Source of the DNA: Pseudomonas putida
GTDB taxonomy: Bacteria > Pseudomonadota > Gammaproteobacteria > Pseudomonadales > Pseudomonadaceae
Reading direction: 5' to 3'
DNA length: 64,000 nucleotides
Assembly: GCF_002906855.1 (NCBI RefSeq)
Contig: NZ_MINI01000028.1
Coordinates: forward strand, 806,001 to 870,000
The position numbers and the translations under genes are program-made. The notes under the pieces are model-generated. The model saw nothing but the letters and a program-made list of their open reading frames with translations, was not told where the DNA came from and searched no databases. Below are positions 55,375-63,478 of the stretch, one piece after another (positions within the stretch are counted from its first letter, which is position 1; each line of letters begins with the position of its first letter).

Positions 55375-55386
55375 TTATCGTACAAC
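55375..55386. promoter_or_regulatory. Candidate GntR operator upstream of kdgD
   Basis: TTATCGTACAAC, matching TGATCGTACAAC in the regulator's own promoter (48808-48819), lies about 55 bp before the kdgD start. The outer bases form a partial dyad. Confidence 0.5.
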
Positions 55387-55399
55387 ATGTGCAATGACT

Positions 55400-55467
55400 A
55401 GTCCCCTTTGCAGAAATTTTTGTGTGGGTGCCTAGGTGATCAGTTCAAGGGGTGTGTGGGTGCGGAT
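55400..55467. other. Intergenic region left of the REP pair
   Basis: Between kdgD promoter and the inverted repeat; no gene or clear site seen. Confidence 0.4.
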
Positions 55468-55525
55468 ATCGAGCGCCGCCCGCGCGGCGCTTCGCGGGGC
55501 AAGCCCGCTCCTACATTTGTTTCGG
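55468..55525. repeat. REP-type element, left arm of a 58-bp perfect inverted repeat
   Basis: It contains the P. putida-type REP core ttcgcggggcaagcccgctcctac and is the exact reverse complement of 55630-55687. The arms are separated by 104 bp. Confidence 0.85.
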
Positions 55526-55571
55526 GCCAGTAAAACCTGTGCCATTGGCGCGCGTACCCCCTGGCGCATGG

Positions 55572-55583
55572 CTCGATATCGAG
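55572..55583. repeat. 12-bp palindrome between the REP arms
   Basis: ctcgatatcgag is a perfect palindrome in the spacer of the inverted pair, and echoes the gatatcgag at the outer end of the left arm. Confidence 0.5.
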
Positions 55584-55629
55584 TCGTACAAACAAGGGAC
55601 CGCGCGCAAATGCCTCAGGAATAATTGGT

Positions 55630-55687
55630 CCGAAACAAATGTAGGAGCGGGCTTGCCCCGCGAAGCGCCGCGCGGGCGGCGCTCGAT
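55630..55687. repeat. REP-type element, right arm of a 58-bp perfect inverted repeat
   Basis: Exact reverse complement of 55468-55525, including gtaggagcgggcttgccccgcgaa. Identity over 58 bp between two arms indicates a recent insertion or ongoing homogenisation, as expected of a BIME mobilised by a REP-associated transposase elsewhere in the genome. Bases 55688-55889 beyond it hold no gene that I can support. Confidence 0.85.
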
Positions 55688-55889
55688 CTCACAGGCGCAG
55701 AAAATGTTACGACAACCACTCGGCAGTCATCGTATCTCTCGGGGAAAGGAAAAAACGATCGCGGAGACAGGCACAAGCCCGCCGCCCGCTTCCACGGGAA
55801 GTGTTCTGGGACCAGCAGAGGGTGACCGGGGAAGCGGGGGCGACCTTGCGCCGCCCCGCGATCAAAGCTAACGAAGCTGAAACCGGGTA

Positions 55890-56699
55890 TCAGGCGGCCT
55901 GTTGGCGCTTGATCTGGCTTTTGCGCACCTGGGCGCGGCAGGCATCGCCGAAGGCCTGGAAGATCTTGATCGAATCAGGGTTCTTCGCGGCTTGCCACTC
56001 CGGGTGCCACTGCACGGCAAACAGGAACGGCGAGATGCTCGGCGCGTGAATCGCCTCGACCAGGCCGTCTTCGGCGTGGGCGATCGGCTCGATGCCGGCG
56101 CCGAGGTTACGCAGGCCCTGGCCGTGCAGCGAGTTCACGCGGATCTCGTCGGTGCCCAGGGTTTCACGCAGCCAGCTGCCCGGCTTGATCTTCACGCCAT
56201 GCACCTGGGCGTATTGCACATCGACCGGATCTTCCGGGTTTTCCCGGTGGTCGTTGAAGCCTGGCTCGGCGTAGACTTTCTGGTAGATGTCGCCGCCCAG
56301 GGCAACGTTGATTTCCTGCATGCCACGGCATACGCCGAAGATCGGCAGGCCGCGCTTGATCGCTGCCTTGACCAGCGGGATGTCGAACAGGTCGCGGTTC
56401 TTGTCCTGGCCTTTGCCGGGGGTTTCGTTTTCCTGGCCGTACAGGGCCGGGTCGATGTTGCTGCCAGCACCGGTCAGGTACACGCCGTCGGCCATGTCCA
56501 GATAGGTCTCGAGGTCTTCGATGCCACAGCAGGTGGGCACGAGGACCGGGACGCAATCGGCGAAGTCGACCAGCGGGGTGATGTATTTGTGGGTCATGAC
56601 CTGATAGTCATGGCCTTTGCGCTCTTGGCTGCCCATGGTCATCAGGACGACGGGTTTGCGCAGGGAGGGTTGCTTGTTGCCAATGTTGCTGTTGGACAT
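55890..56699 (-). CDS. Class-I amidotransferase-like gamma-glutamyl hydrolase (peptidase C26, PuuD-like)
   Basis: 269 residues with AAGGTG upstream. The nucleophile Cys is in GVCRGMQE, with the His-Glu of QWHPEW completing the triad. PuuD cleaves gamma-glutamyl-GABA in putrescine breakdown. In pseudomonads such genes also sit near D-lysine and polyamine pathways. It has its own promoter region (56700-56996), and its role with the D-lysine locus is inference. Confidence 0.85.
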   Translation of the reverse strand: MSNSNIGNKQPSLRKPVVLMTMGSQERKGHDYQVMTHKYITPLVDFADCVPVLVPTCCGIEDLETYLDMADGVYLTGAGSNIDPALYGQENETPGKGQDKNRDLFDIPLVKAAIKRGLPIFGVCRGMQEINVALGGDIYQKVYAEPGFNDHRENPEDPVDVQYAQVHGVKIKPGSWLRETLGTDEIRVNSLHGQGLRNLGAGIEPIAHAEDGLVEAIHAPSISPFLFAVQWHPEWQAAKNPDSIKIFQAFGDACRAQVRKSQIKRQQAA

Positions 56700-56896
56700 A
56701 TGTCACCTTATGACAGGGCTCTGCCTGTCGTTGTTGTGCAGGTGCACGGCCCGTGGCCTTGATGTGCTACCTGAAGTCCCGAGCACTGCCGGCTCATCAC
56801 TGGACGATTCCGGTCGGGGCTTGTAGATAGCTTGCCAGAGCCGTTCGATATGTCAAACGAGCAAAAAGCGGTTAAGGCGCCGAAATACGGGGTCTG

Positions 56897-56926
56897 AACC
56901 CTTGCGAGCCTGAGCCGGCAAGGGTT
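56897..56926. other. Hairpin in the intergenic region
   Basis: aacccttgc and gcaagggtt are perfect 9-bp arms with a 12-nt loop. There is no T-run. Together with the 24-bp palindrome at 56967 it fills the gap between the transporter ATPase and PuuD-like genes. Confidence 0.4.
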
Positions 56927-56966
56927 TGGCAGGGGGTAAGGTCAATTATATTTAACGACGCAGTTG

Positions 56967-56990
56967 GATCATTGCAGCGCTGCAATGATC
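56967..56990. other. 24-bp perfect palindrome just after the transporter operon
   Basis: gatcattgcagc and gctgcaatgatc form an uninterrupted perfect palindrome 6 bp past the stop of the ABC ATPase gene. No loop and no T-run make it a poor terminator. It could be a regulator binding site for the PuuD-like gene. Confidence 0.45.
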
Positions 56991-56996
56991 GACGGC

Positions 56997-57779
56997 TCAG
57001 TGCAGTATCTGCGCCAGGAACGCCTTGGCCCGTGCAGTGCGCGGCTGGTTGAAGAACACCTGGGGCGGGCTGTCTTCGATGATCTGCCCGCCTTCGAGGA
57101 ACAGCACCCGCTCTGCCACCTGCCGGGCAAAGCCCATTTCATGGGTGACGCAGAGCATGGTCATGCCAGTGCCGGCCAATTGCACCAGCACGTCCAGCAC
57201 CTCGGCGACCATCTCCGGGTCGAGCGCCGAGGTCGGCTCGTCGAACAGCATGATGCGCGGCTTCATGCACAGCGCTCGGGCGATTGCCACGCGCTGTTGC
57301 TGGCCGCCGGACAACTGGCTGGGGTACTTGTGCGCCTGGCTCTCGATACCCACCTTGCTCAGGTACATGCGCGCCCGTTCCTCGGCGTCCTTGCGCGACA
57401 GGCCGCGCACGCTGGTGGGGGCGAGCAGGCAGTTGTCGAGCACGCTCATGTGCGGGAACAGGTTGAAGTGCTGGAACACCATGCCGATCTCGCTGCGCAC
57501 CTGGGCCGCCTGGCGGGTGTTGGCGGCCAAGTCGGTGCCGGCAACCTGGATGCTGCCCTGCTGGGCGATTTCCAGGCGATTGATGCAGCGGATCAGCGTC
57601 GATTTGCCTGAGCCGGACGGGCCACACAGGACAATGCGTTCGCCTTCGCGCACCTGCAGGTCAATATCACGCAGCACATGGAAGGCGCCATAGTGCTTGT
57701 TCAGGCCCTCGATGCGGATCAGCTCCGGGCGTGGGTCAGGTTCGGGGGCAAGGCTGGCAACGCTCATGGGGGCGGTCAT
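56997..57779 (-). CDS. Amino-acid ABC transporter ATP-binding protein
   Basis: 260 residues from ATG 57779 with GGGAG upstream. Walker A GPSGSGKST, ABC signature LSGGQQQRVAIARAL and Walker B IMLFDEPTSALD are all intact. Closest to polar amino-acid (HisP/GlnQ) ATPases. It is the last gene of the D-lysine operon, 22 nt after amaD, and supplies energy to the two permeases upstream. Confidence 0.94.
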   Translation of the reverse strand: MTAPMSVASLAPEPDPRPELIRIEGLNKHYGAFHVLRDIDLQVREGERIVLCGPSGSGKSTLIRCINRLEIAQQGSIQVAGTDLAANTRQAAQVRSEIGMVFQHFNLFPHMSVLDNCLLAPTSVRGLSRKDAEERARMYLSKVGIESQAHKYPSQLSGGQQQRVAIARALCMKPRIMLFDEPTSALDPEMVAEVLDVLVQLAGTGMTMLCVTHEMGFARQVAERVLFLEGGQIIEDSPPQVFFNQPRTARAKAFLAQILH

Positions 57780-57801
57780 GTTGTTGTTCTCCCGCTGGGT
57801 G

Positions 57802-59046
57802 TCAGTCGAAACGAGCCGCGCTGTAAGGCGCAGGGTCGGTGAAGGGGCGCTCGCCGGTGAGCAGTTCGGCCACCAGGCGGCCGCTGACCGGGCCGAGGGT
57901 GAGGCCGTGGTGGGCGTGGCCGAAGTTGAACCACAGGCCTTTGTGCCGAGGCGCCGGGCCAATCACCGGGCGCATGTCGGGCAGGCACGGCCGGCGGCCG
58001 AGCCAGGGTTTGTCATCGAGACGCTCACCCAGGGCCGGGAACAGCTTGCGGGCCAGGGCTTCGCAGCGCTTGAGCTGGATTTCGTTGCCCGGCGCGTCAC
58101 TGGCGGCGAACTCGATGCCGGTGGTCAGGCGCACGCCACGGGCCATGGGCGCCAGGACATAGCCGCCCTGAGTGTCGCAGACTGAGTGCTGCAGCTGCGC
58201 GCCGTCACGGGTGCCGTAATGCATGTGGTAGCCACGCTTGATGCCCAGCGGAATGCGGTAGCCCAAGCGCTCGAACAGGTCGCCCGACTGCGGCCCCAGG
58301 CAGGCCACCACCTCGTCGGCGGTAATCGGCCCCCGTTGGCTGTCGACCTGCCATTGGCCGTCGACCTGGCGCAGGCTGCGCGCATCACCATGCAGGAACT
58401 GCCCACCACGCTGCACGAACAGCGCCGCGTAGCCACGGGTGAGGGCGCCGGGGTTGTTGACGGTCTTCGGGTCGAGCCAGTGGATGCCACCGACCACGGT
58501 GCTGTCGAGCTGGTGTTCGCGCGCCTGTAACTGGTTGCGTTCGAGGATTTCGTACTGCAGGCCGTAACGGGCCAGGCCCTTGAGTTCGGCCTTGGCTTGC
58601 TCGAACAGCGCCGGTTCGCGATAGACCTCGATCCAGCCTTTGGCCTGGATCAGCCCTTCCAGGCCGGCGGCGTGGATCAGCGCATCGTGTTCCTCGACAC
58701 TGCGCTGCACCAGCGGCAGCATGTCGGCCGCCGCACCGGCCAGGCGACCGGGCGCCGACTGTTGCCAGTAGCGCAGCAGCCAGGGCGCCGCCTTGGGCAG
58801 GTGCAGCAGGCTGTAGCGCACATCGGGCTGGCGATTCAGGCCGTAGCGCAGCAAGGCGCCGAATTGCCGGGGGAAGGCATAGGGGATCACGCTGGAGCGC
58901 TCGATCAGCCCGGCGTTGCCATGGCTGGTGCCGCTGCCGGGGTCGTCGCGGTCAATCAGGATCACCTGGCGACCGCGGGCCTGCAGGTGCAGTGCGGTGC
59001 TGACGCCGACGATGCCGGCGCCGAGAACAAGGGTCTGGCAATGCAT
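57802..59046 (-). CDS. amaD: D-lysine oxidase (D-amino-acid dehydrogenase family)
   Basis: 414 residues. The FAD-binding motif GAGIVGVSTALHLQARGRQVILID is at the N-terminus, followed by DDPGSGTSHGNAGLI typical of DadA-like flavoproteins, and a C-terminal GLWFNFGHAHHGLTLGP. In P. putida the gene in this context is AmaD, which oxidises D-lysine to delta1-piperideine-2-carboxylate, the substrate of DpkA encoded nearby. The context is my reason for choosing D-lysine over D-alanine. Confidence 0.87.
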   Translation of the reverse strand: MHCQTLVLGAGIVGVSTALHLQARGRQVILIDRDDPGSGTSHGNAGLIERSSVIPYAFPRQFGALLRYGLNRQPDVRYSLLHLPKAAPWLLRYWQQSAPGRLAGAAADMLPLVQRSVEEHDALIHAAGLEGLIQAKGWIEVYREPALFEQAKAELKGLARYGLQYEILERNQLQAREHQLDSTVVGGIHWLDPKTVNNPGALTRGYAALFVQRGGQFLHGDARSLRQVDGQWQVDSQRGPITADEVVACLGPQSGDLFERLGYRIPLGIKRGYHMHYGTRDGAQLQHSVCDTQGGYVLAPMARGVRLTTGIEFAASDAPGNEIQLKRCEALARKLFPALGERLDDKPWLGRRPCLPDMRPVIGPAPRHKGLWFNFGHAHHGLTLGPVSGRLVAELLTGERPFTDPAPYSAARFD

Positions 59047-59061
59047 GGATGTATCCTTCGG

Positions 59062-59772
59062 TCAGTTCAGGTGGCGGCCCAGGCGAGCTTCCAGGTGTTT
59101 GAGCAAGCGCCGGACCAGCTCGACGATCACCAGGTAGAGCACTGCGGCCCAGAGGTAGATCTGGAAATCGAAACTGCGCGAGAACGCCAGTTTGGTCACG
59201 CCCATCAGATCGTAGATGGTCACCAGCGAGGCGATGGCGCTGGCCTTGATCATCAGGATCAGCTCGTTGCCCAGCGGCCCGATGGCCACCAGCAACGATT
59301 GCGGCAGGATGACCTTGAAGAAGGTGGTCGAGCGTTTCAGGTTCAGCGCCCGTGCCGCTTCGTACTGGCCCGGAGCCACGGCCATCAGGCTGCCGCGGAA
59401 GATCTCGGCCTGGTAGGCGGCGGTGTTCAGGGTGAATGCCAGCAGCGTGCAGAACCAGGCTTCACGGAAGAACCACCAGAGCCCGACGTCCTGCCAGAAG
59501 CCTTTGAGCGAGCCTAGGCCGTAATACAGCAGGAACAGCTGTGCCAGCAGCGGCGAGCCGCGGAAGAAGTAGATGTAGCCGGCCGCCATGCGCTGCAGCA
59601 GTCGTTGGCGCGACATGCGCGCCAGGGCCAGCAGCAGGCCGAGCACGGCGCCCAGGCTGAAGGAGATAGCCACCAGCTTGGCGGTTACTATCAGGCCCTC
59701 GACGAAGCGCGGGCCGTAGCGTTCCAGCAGGTCCGGGTCCAGCACCAGGCCCAGTAGTTGTTCGGCACTCAT
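59062..59772 (-). CDS. Amino-acid ABC transporter permease
   Basis: 236 residues with five hydrophobic helices and the EAA cytoplasmic loop (EAARALNLKRSTTFFKVILPQ). HisM/GlnP family. Its start overlaps the stop of the first permease by 4 nt. With it, forms the membrane channel of the lysine importer. Confidence 0.93.
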   Translation of the reverse strand: MSAEQLLGLVLDPDLLERYGPRFVEGLIVTAKLVAISFSLGAVLGLLLALARMSRQRLLQRMAAGYIYFFRGSPLLAQLFLLYYGLGSLKGFWQDVGLWWFFREAWFCTLLAFTLNTAAYQAEIFRGSLMAVAPGQYEAARALNLKRSTTFFKVILPQSLLVAIGPLGNELILMIKASAIASLVTIYDLMGVTKLAFSRSFDFQIYLWAAVLYLVIVELVRRLLKHLEARLGRHLN

Positions 59773-60488
59773 GCGCGTGCTCCTTGCAGGTGGCGGTTGC
59801 TGCGCCGCTCGATATAGGCGAACACCCGTCCCGAGGCGGCCGAGAACAGCAGGTAACCCAGGCAGGCGACGCCATAGAAGAACATCGGCTCCTTGGTCAC
59901 GCTGACTGCCAGGTTGGTCTGGCGCATCAGATCGACCAACGAGATGGTCGACACCAGTGAGGTGTCCTTGAGCAGCGACAGCCAGTTGTTCGACAGGCCC
60001 GGCAGGGCGATGCGGGTCAGTTGCGGCAGCACCACTTTGAAGAACCCGGTGCGCTTGCTCAGGCCCAGCGCCGAGCAGGCCTCCAGTTGCCCTTTGGGCA
60101 GGGTCTTGAACGCCGCCAGCCAGATCTCGCTGGAGAACGCTGCGAATACCAGGCTGAAGGCGATCATCGCGGCCAGGAAGGTGTTGATCAGGAATTCGCC
60201 TTCATAACCCATGGCCGCCAGCAGCTTTTGCGCGGCAATCTGGCAGCCGTAATAGATGATCAGCAAGGTCAGCAGCTCGGGCAGGCCGCGGAATACCGTG
60301 GAAAAGGTGGTGGCCCAGGCGCGTGGCAGGCGCTTGCGCGAACGCGCCGCCAGGGCCACAGCCAGGCCCAGCGGCAGGCCGATGGGCAGGCAGGCGAGGG
60401 CCAGGGAAACGGTGACCAGGGCGCCGGCCAGCAGCGCCTGGCCCCAGCCACCACTGGCGAAGGACAGCAAGGACAATTGATCGAGCAT
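59769..60488 (-). CDS. Amino-acid ABC transporter permease
   Basis: 239 residues with five hydrophobic helices and the EAA loop (LEACSALGLSKRTGFFKVVLPQ). HisQ/GlnP family. It is preceded by the binding protein gene, with an intercistronic hairpin in between. Confidence 0.93.
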   Translation of the reverse strand: MLDQLSLLSFASGGWGQALLAGALVTVSLALACLPIGLPLGLAVALAARSRKRLPRAWATTFSTVFRGLPELLTLLIIYYGCQIAAQKLLAAMGYEGEFLINTFLAAMIAFSLVFAAFSSEIWLAAFKTLPKGQLEACSALGLSKRTGFFKVVLPQLTRIALPGLSNNWLSLLKDTSLVSTISLVDLMRQTNLAVSVTKEPMFFYGVACLGYLLFSAASGRVFAYIERRSNRHLQGARA

Positions 60489-60508
60489 GACGAACCCCTT
60501 GGATGGGT

Positions 60509-60535
60509 CATGCGCTCCCCTACGGAAAGCGCATG
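60509..60535 (-). promoter_or_regulatory. Intercistronic hairpin after the binding-protein gene
   Basis: catgcgct and agcgcatg are perfect 8-bp arms in the 58-nt gap between the binding protein and the first permease. In ABC operons such hairpins stabilise the mRNA of the binding protein so that it is made in excess. Confidence 0.6.
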
Positions 60536-60546
60536 CCCCCTACAGA

Positions 60547-61299
60547 TCAGTTGTAGATATCGAAGGCAAAGTACTTGCTGGCGATCTTCTGGTAGGTGCC
60601 GTTGGCGACGATCTCGGCCAGTGCGGTGTTCAGCCGCTGGCGCAGGGCATCGTCGTCCTTGCGCACGGCAATCGCGGCGTCGGCCTTGGTGTTGGCAACA
60701 TCGCCAAGGATCTTGCAGCAGTCGGCGCCGTTCTTGTTCATCCACTCGTGCAGCGGGAACTTGTCGGCGATCACCCCGTCCAGGCGGCCAGCGGCGAGGT
60801 CGGCGTTGGCCTCGTCCATGGTCGGGTACAGCTTCACATCGGCGCCGGCCTTGGCGTACACGTCTTCGGCATAGATGGCCTGGGTCGAGGACGACTGGGC
60901 ACCGACCGTGTAGCCGTCAAACTTGGTCTGGGCGTCGCCGATCTTGCTGTCCTTGGCCACGGCGACGGTCAGCGGGGTGCGGTAGTAGTGGTCGGTGAAG
61001 GCGATTTTCTTGCGCCGTTCCTCGGTGTCGATCATCGACGCCACCACGGCATCGTACTTGCGCGCCATCAAGGCCGGGATGATGCCTTCCCAGTCCTGGG
61101 CGACCAGGGTGCATTTGACCTTCATCTGTTCGCACAGGGCGTGGGTGATGTCGATGTCGAAGCCGTGCAGCTGGTTATCGGCATCGACATAGTTGAAGGG
61201 CGGGTAGGCGCCTTCGGTGGCGAAGCGCAGGGTCTCGGCGCTGGCGTTACCCGCCAGCAGCAGGGCACACGCACCCAGCATAGCCATGGTCTTGTTCAT
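60547..61299 (-). CDS. Periplasmic amino-acid (lysine-type) binding protein
   Basis: 250 residues with a signal peptide (1-21, cleavage after ASA). The family-3 pattern is clear: LRFATEGAYPPFNYVDADNQLHGFDIDITHAL and AQDWEGIIPALMARKYDAVVASM. The position in the D-lysine operon suggests lysine as ligand. Basic amino-acid binding proteins (LAO-type) share the SSSTQ motif visible in GAQSSSTQAIY. Confidence 0.92.
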   Translation of the reverse strand: MNKTMAMLGACALLLAGNASAETLRFATEGAYPPFNYVDADNQLHGFDIDITHALCEQMKVKCTLVAQDWEGIIPALMARKYDAVVASMIDTEERRKKIAFTDHYYRTPLTVAVAKDSKIGDAQTKFDGYTVGAQSSSTQAIYAEDVYAKAGADVKLYPTMDEANADLAAGRLDGVIADKFPLHEWMNKNGADCCKILGDVANTKADAAIAVRKDDDALRQRLNTALAEIVANGTYQKIASKYFAFDIYN

Positions 61300-61320
61300 C
61301 TCGCACCTCTTGCACTCTTG

Positions 61321-62193
61321 CTATTGTTGTTTGCCCGCCGGCCACGAGGTGTAGCCGACGAACTCGTTATGTAGAGCGGCAGTCGCTTCCAAGCGTTTTT
61401 CAACATCAGGCCCGAGCTTCTTGCAGACCTCGTTGACCATCAGGTGTACCCACGACAGCATGGTCGCGGTGGACTCCCAGAACAGGTTGAATTCGGTGGG
61501 GATGCGGAACACTTCGTCGGCATGGGCATCGGCCCAGTCGCAGAAGGTGTCGGTCACCAGGGTGACCGGGATGCCGGCGGCGCGTGCCTTCTGGCACAGC
61601 TGCTGGGCATGGCGTGAATAGCGGCGGGCCTCGAACACCACCAGCGCGGTGTCCTCGCTGCGGCCGAGCAGCACGTCGCCGAAGTGCCCGGCGCTGCCAT
61701 CGACCAGCAGCACGCCGTCGCGCAGGTATTGCAGCAAGTGGCTCATGCACATGGCGATGCCGCGCTCGGTCTGGAAGCCGGCGATACACACCCGTGGCTT
61801 TACCGCCAGGCGCTGTGCCACGGTGTGCCAGGCATCGCTCTGGCGGTATTCGTGAACACGCACCAGGGCCGCGATTTCCCGCTCCAGGCTACCGGCGTTA
61901 TCGCTGACGTCCTGGTTCTGGCGATATTCTTGCAGGCGATCACCCATCAGCCATGGCCCGTCGCCGAGGTCACTCTGCAAGTCTTGCTTGAGCGCCTTGA
62001 GATGGGCATAACCGAGGGAGCGGCAGAAACGGCCGACGCTGGATTCGCTGACACCCAGCTTCTCGGCAATGCTGGCCGAGGTCTGGAACGGCAGTTCGTG
62101 CAGGTTGGCGAGCATGTAGCTGGCGATCTTGCGGCCTGAGGCAGCGGCCCCTTGCAGGCTGTTTTCCAGGCGTTGCTTGATCGGTTGGCTCAT
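61321..62193 (-). CDS. RpiR-family regulator of D-lysine metabolism
   Basis: 290 residues with GGAG upstream. An N-terminal RpiR helix-turn-helix (QTSASIAEKLGVSESSVGRFCRSLGYAHLKALKQDL) and a SIS sugar-isomerase-like domain (VCIAGFQTERGIAMCMSHLLQYL). It is divergent from dpkA and lies 21 nt upstream of the binding-protein gene, so it may lead the transport operon. A perfect palindrome (62256-62271) in the shared promoter region is its likely site. Confidence 0.9.
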   Translation of the reverse strand: MSQPIKQRLENSLQGAAASGRKIASYMLANLHELPFQTSASIAEKLGVSESSVGRFCRSLGYAHLKALKQDLQSDLGDGPWLMGDRLQEYRQNQDVSDNAGSLEREIAALVRVHEYRQSDAWHTVAQRLAVKPRVCIAGFQTERGIAMCMSHLLQYLRDGVLLVDGSAGHFGDVLLGRSEDTALVVFEARRYSRHAQQLCQKARAAGIPVTLVTDTFCDWADAHADEVFRIPTEFNLFWESTATMLSWVHLMVNEVCKKLGPDVEKRLEATAALHNEFVGYTSWPAGKQQ

Positions 62194-62255
62194 GCTGCTG
62201 CTCCAGGTAAGGCGTGGAATAGAAAATGGCTGTTTTCTGTCATGTCGTCAACATT

Positions 62256-62271
62256 TGACAGATAGCTGTCA
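62256..62271. promoter_or_regulatory. Palindromic operator between rpiR-type regulator and dpkA
   Basis: TGACAG-ATAG-CTGTCA is a perfect 6-4-6 inverted repeat in the 143-bp divergent intergenic region. A TGTCA half-site recurs at 62239-62243. RpiR-family regulators bind such dyads. Confidence 0.6.
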
Positions 62272-62336
62272 CTTATCGGAAAGTTTTTGTCGTTGCATAC
62301 GCTGTTGCCATTCCAATTCCAAAAAAGGAGCTACAG

Positions 62337-63362
62337 ATGTCCGCACCTTCCACCAGCCCGCTCGTGCGCGTGCCCGTCACTGCACTGCAGGGGCTGTTGC
62401 AAGCGATCTTCCAGCGTCACGGCTGCAGCGAAGCGGTGGCCACCGTGCTGGCCCACAACTGCACCAGTGCCCAGCGCGATGGCGCTCACAGCCATGGCGT
62501 GTTTCGTATTCCCGGTTACGTTTCGACCCTGGCCAGTGGCTGGGTCGACGGGCGTGCCACACCACAAGTGACCGATCTGGCGCCAGGCTATGTGCGCGTG
62601 GATGCTGCCGGTGGCTTCGCCCAGCCTGCATTGGCAGCGGCCCGGGAGTTGCTGGTGGAAAAGGCCCGCAGCGCTGGCATCGCCGTGCTGGCGATCCACA
62701 ATTCGCACCATTTCGCCGCGCTGTGGCCCGATGTCGAACCCTTTGCCGATGAGGGGCTGGTGGCACTGAGCGTGGTCAACAGCATGACCTGCGTGGTGCC
62801 GCACGGTGCACGCAAACCGCTGTTCGGCACCAACCCGATTGCCTTTGCTGCGCCGTGTGCCGGGCATGACCCGATCGTCTTCGACATGGCCACCAGTGCC
62901 ATGGCCCATGGCGACGTACAGATCGCCGCGCGTGCCGGCCAGGCACTGCCCGAGGGAATGGGCGTGGATGCCCAGGGCCTGCCGACCACCGACCCCAAGG
63001 CCATTCTCGAAGGCGGCGCACTGTTGCCGTTTGGCGGGCACAAGGGGTCGGCGCTGTCGATGATGGTCGAATTGCTGGCGGCGGCGCTGACTGGCGGGCA
63101 TTTTTCCTGGGAATTCGACTGGTCGCGGCACCCGGGCGCGAAAACACCCTGGACCGGGCAGCTGATCATCGTCATCGATCCGAGCAAGGCCGAGGGTGGC
63201 CGGTTTGCCCAGCGCAGCCGCGAACTGGTCGAGCACATGCAGGCTGCAGGGTTGTCGCGCATGCCGGGCGAGCGCCGCTACCGCGAGCGGGAAGTGGCCG
63301 AGCGCGAAGGGGTGGCACTGACCGAACAGGAGCTGCAGGGCCTGAAGGCGCTACTCGGCTGA
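62337..63362 (+). CDS. dpkA: Delta1-piperideine-2-carboxylate reductase
   Basis: 341 residues with AAGGAG (62325-62330) upstream. It belongs to the malate/L-lactate dehydrogenase (YlbC-like) fold: HGVFRIPGYVSTLASGWVDG, HNSHHFAALW and GTNPIAFAAP. P. putida DpkA reduces the cyclic product of D-lysine oxidation to L-pipecolate with NADPH; the length is close to the known ~343. The divergent position from amaD supports that reading. Related enzymes act on ureidoglycolate or 2,3-diketogulonate, less likely here. Confidence 0.85.
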   Translation: MSAPSTSPLVRVPVTALQGLLQAIFQRHGCSEAVATVLAHNCTSAQRDGAHSHGVFRIPGYVSTLASGWVDGRATPQVTDLAPGYVRVDAAGGFAQPALAAARELLVEKARSAGIAVLAIHNSHHFAALWPDVEPFADEGLVALSVVNSMTCVVPHGARKPLFGTNPIAFAAPCAGHDPIVFDMATSAMAHGDVQIAARAGQALPEGMGVDAQGLPTTDPKAILEGGALLPFGGHKGSALSMMVELLAAALTGGHFSWEFDWSRHPGAKTPWTGQLIIVIDPSKAEGGRFAQRSRELVEHMQAAGLSRMPGERRYREREVAEREGVALTEQELQGLKALLG

Positions 63363-63368
63363 GCCGTT

Positions 63369-63396
63369 GTGCAAAGTTGCATAGACAACCTTGCAC
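63369..63396. promoter_or_regulatory. Dyad between dpkA and the aminotransferase gene
   Basis: gtgcaaagttg and caaccttgcac are complementary in 10 of 11 bases around a 6-nt loop, 6 bp after dpkA. It may terminate dpkA or serve as an operator for the next gene; there is no T-run. Confidence 0.45.
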
Positions 63397-63478
63397 TTAT
63401 GTGATGTTCCTTGGGCCCGACTCCGGGTATCCTCAGGGCAGTCTTTCCGAACTGTCCTGATCCAAGGAGCTGCACGCT

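Noticed and set aside
55801..56049. Short plus-strand frame after the REP pair
   Set aside because: It overlaps the PuuD-like gene in antisense and has no ribosome site or family pattern.
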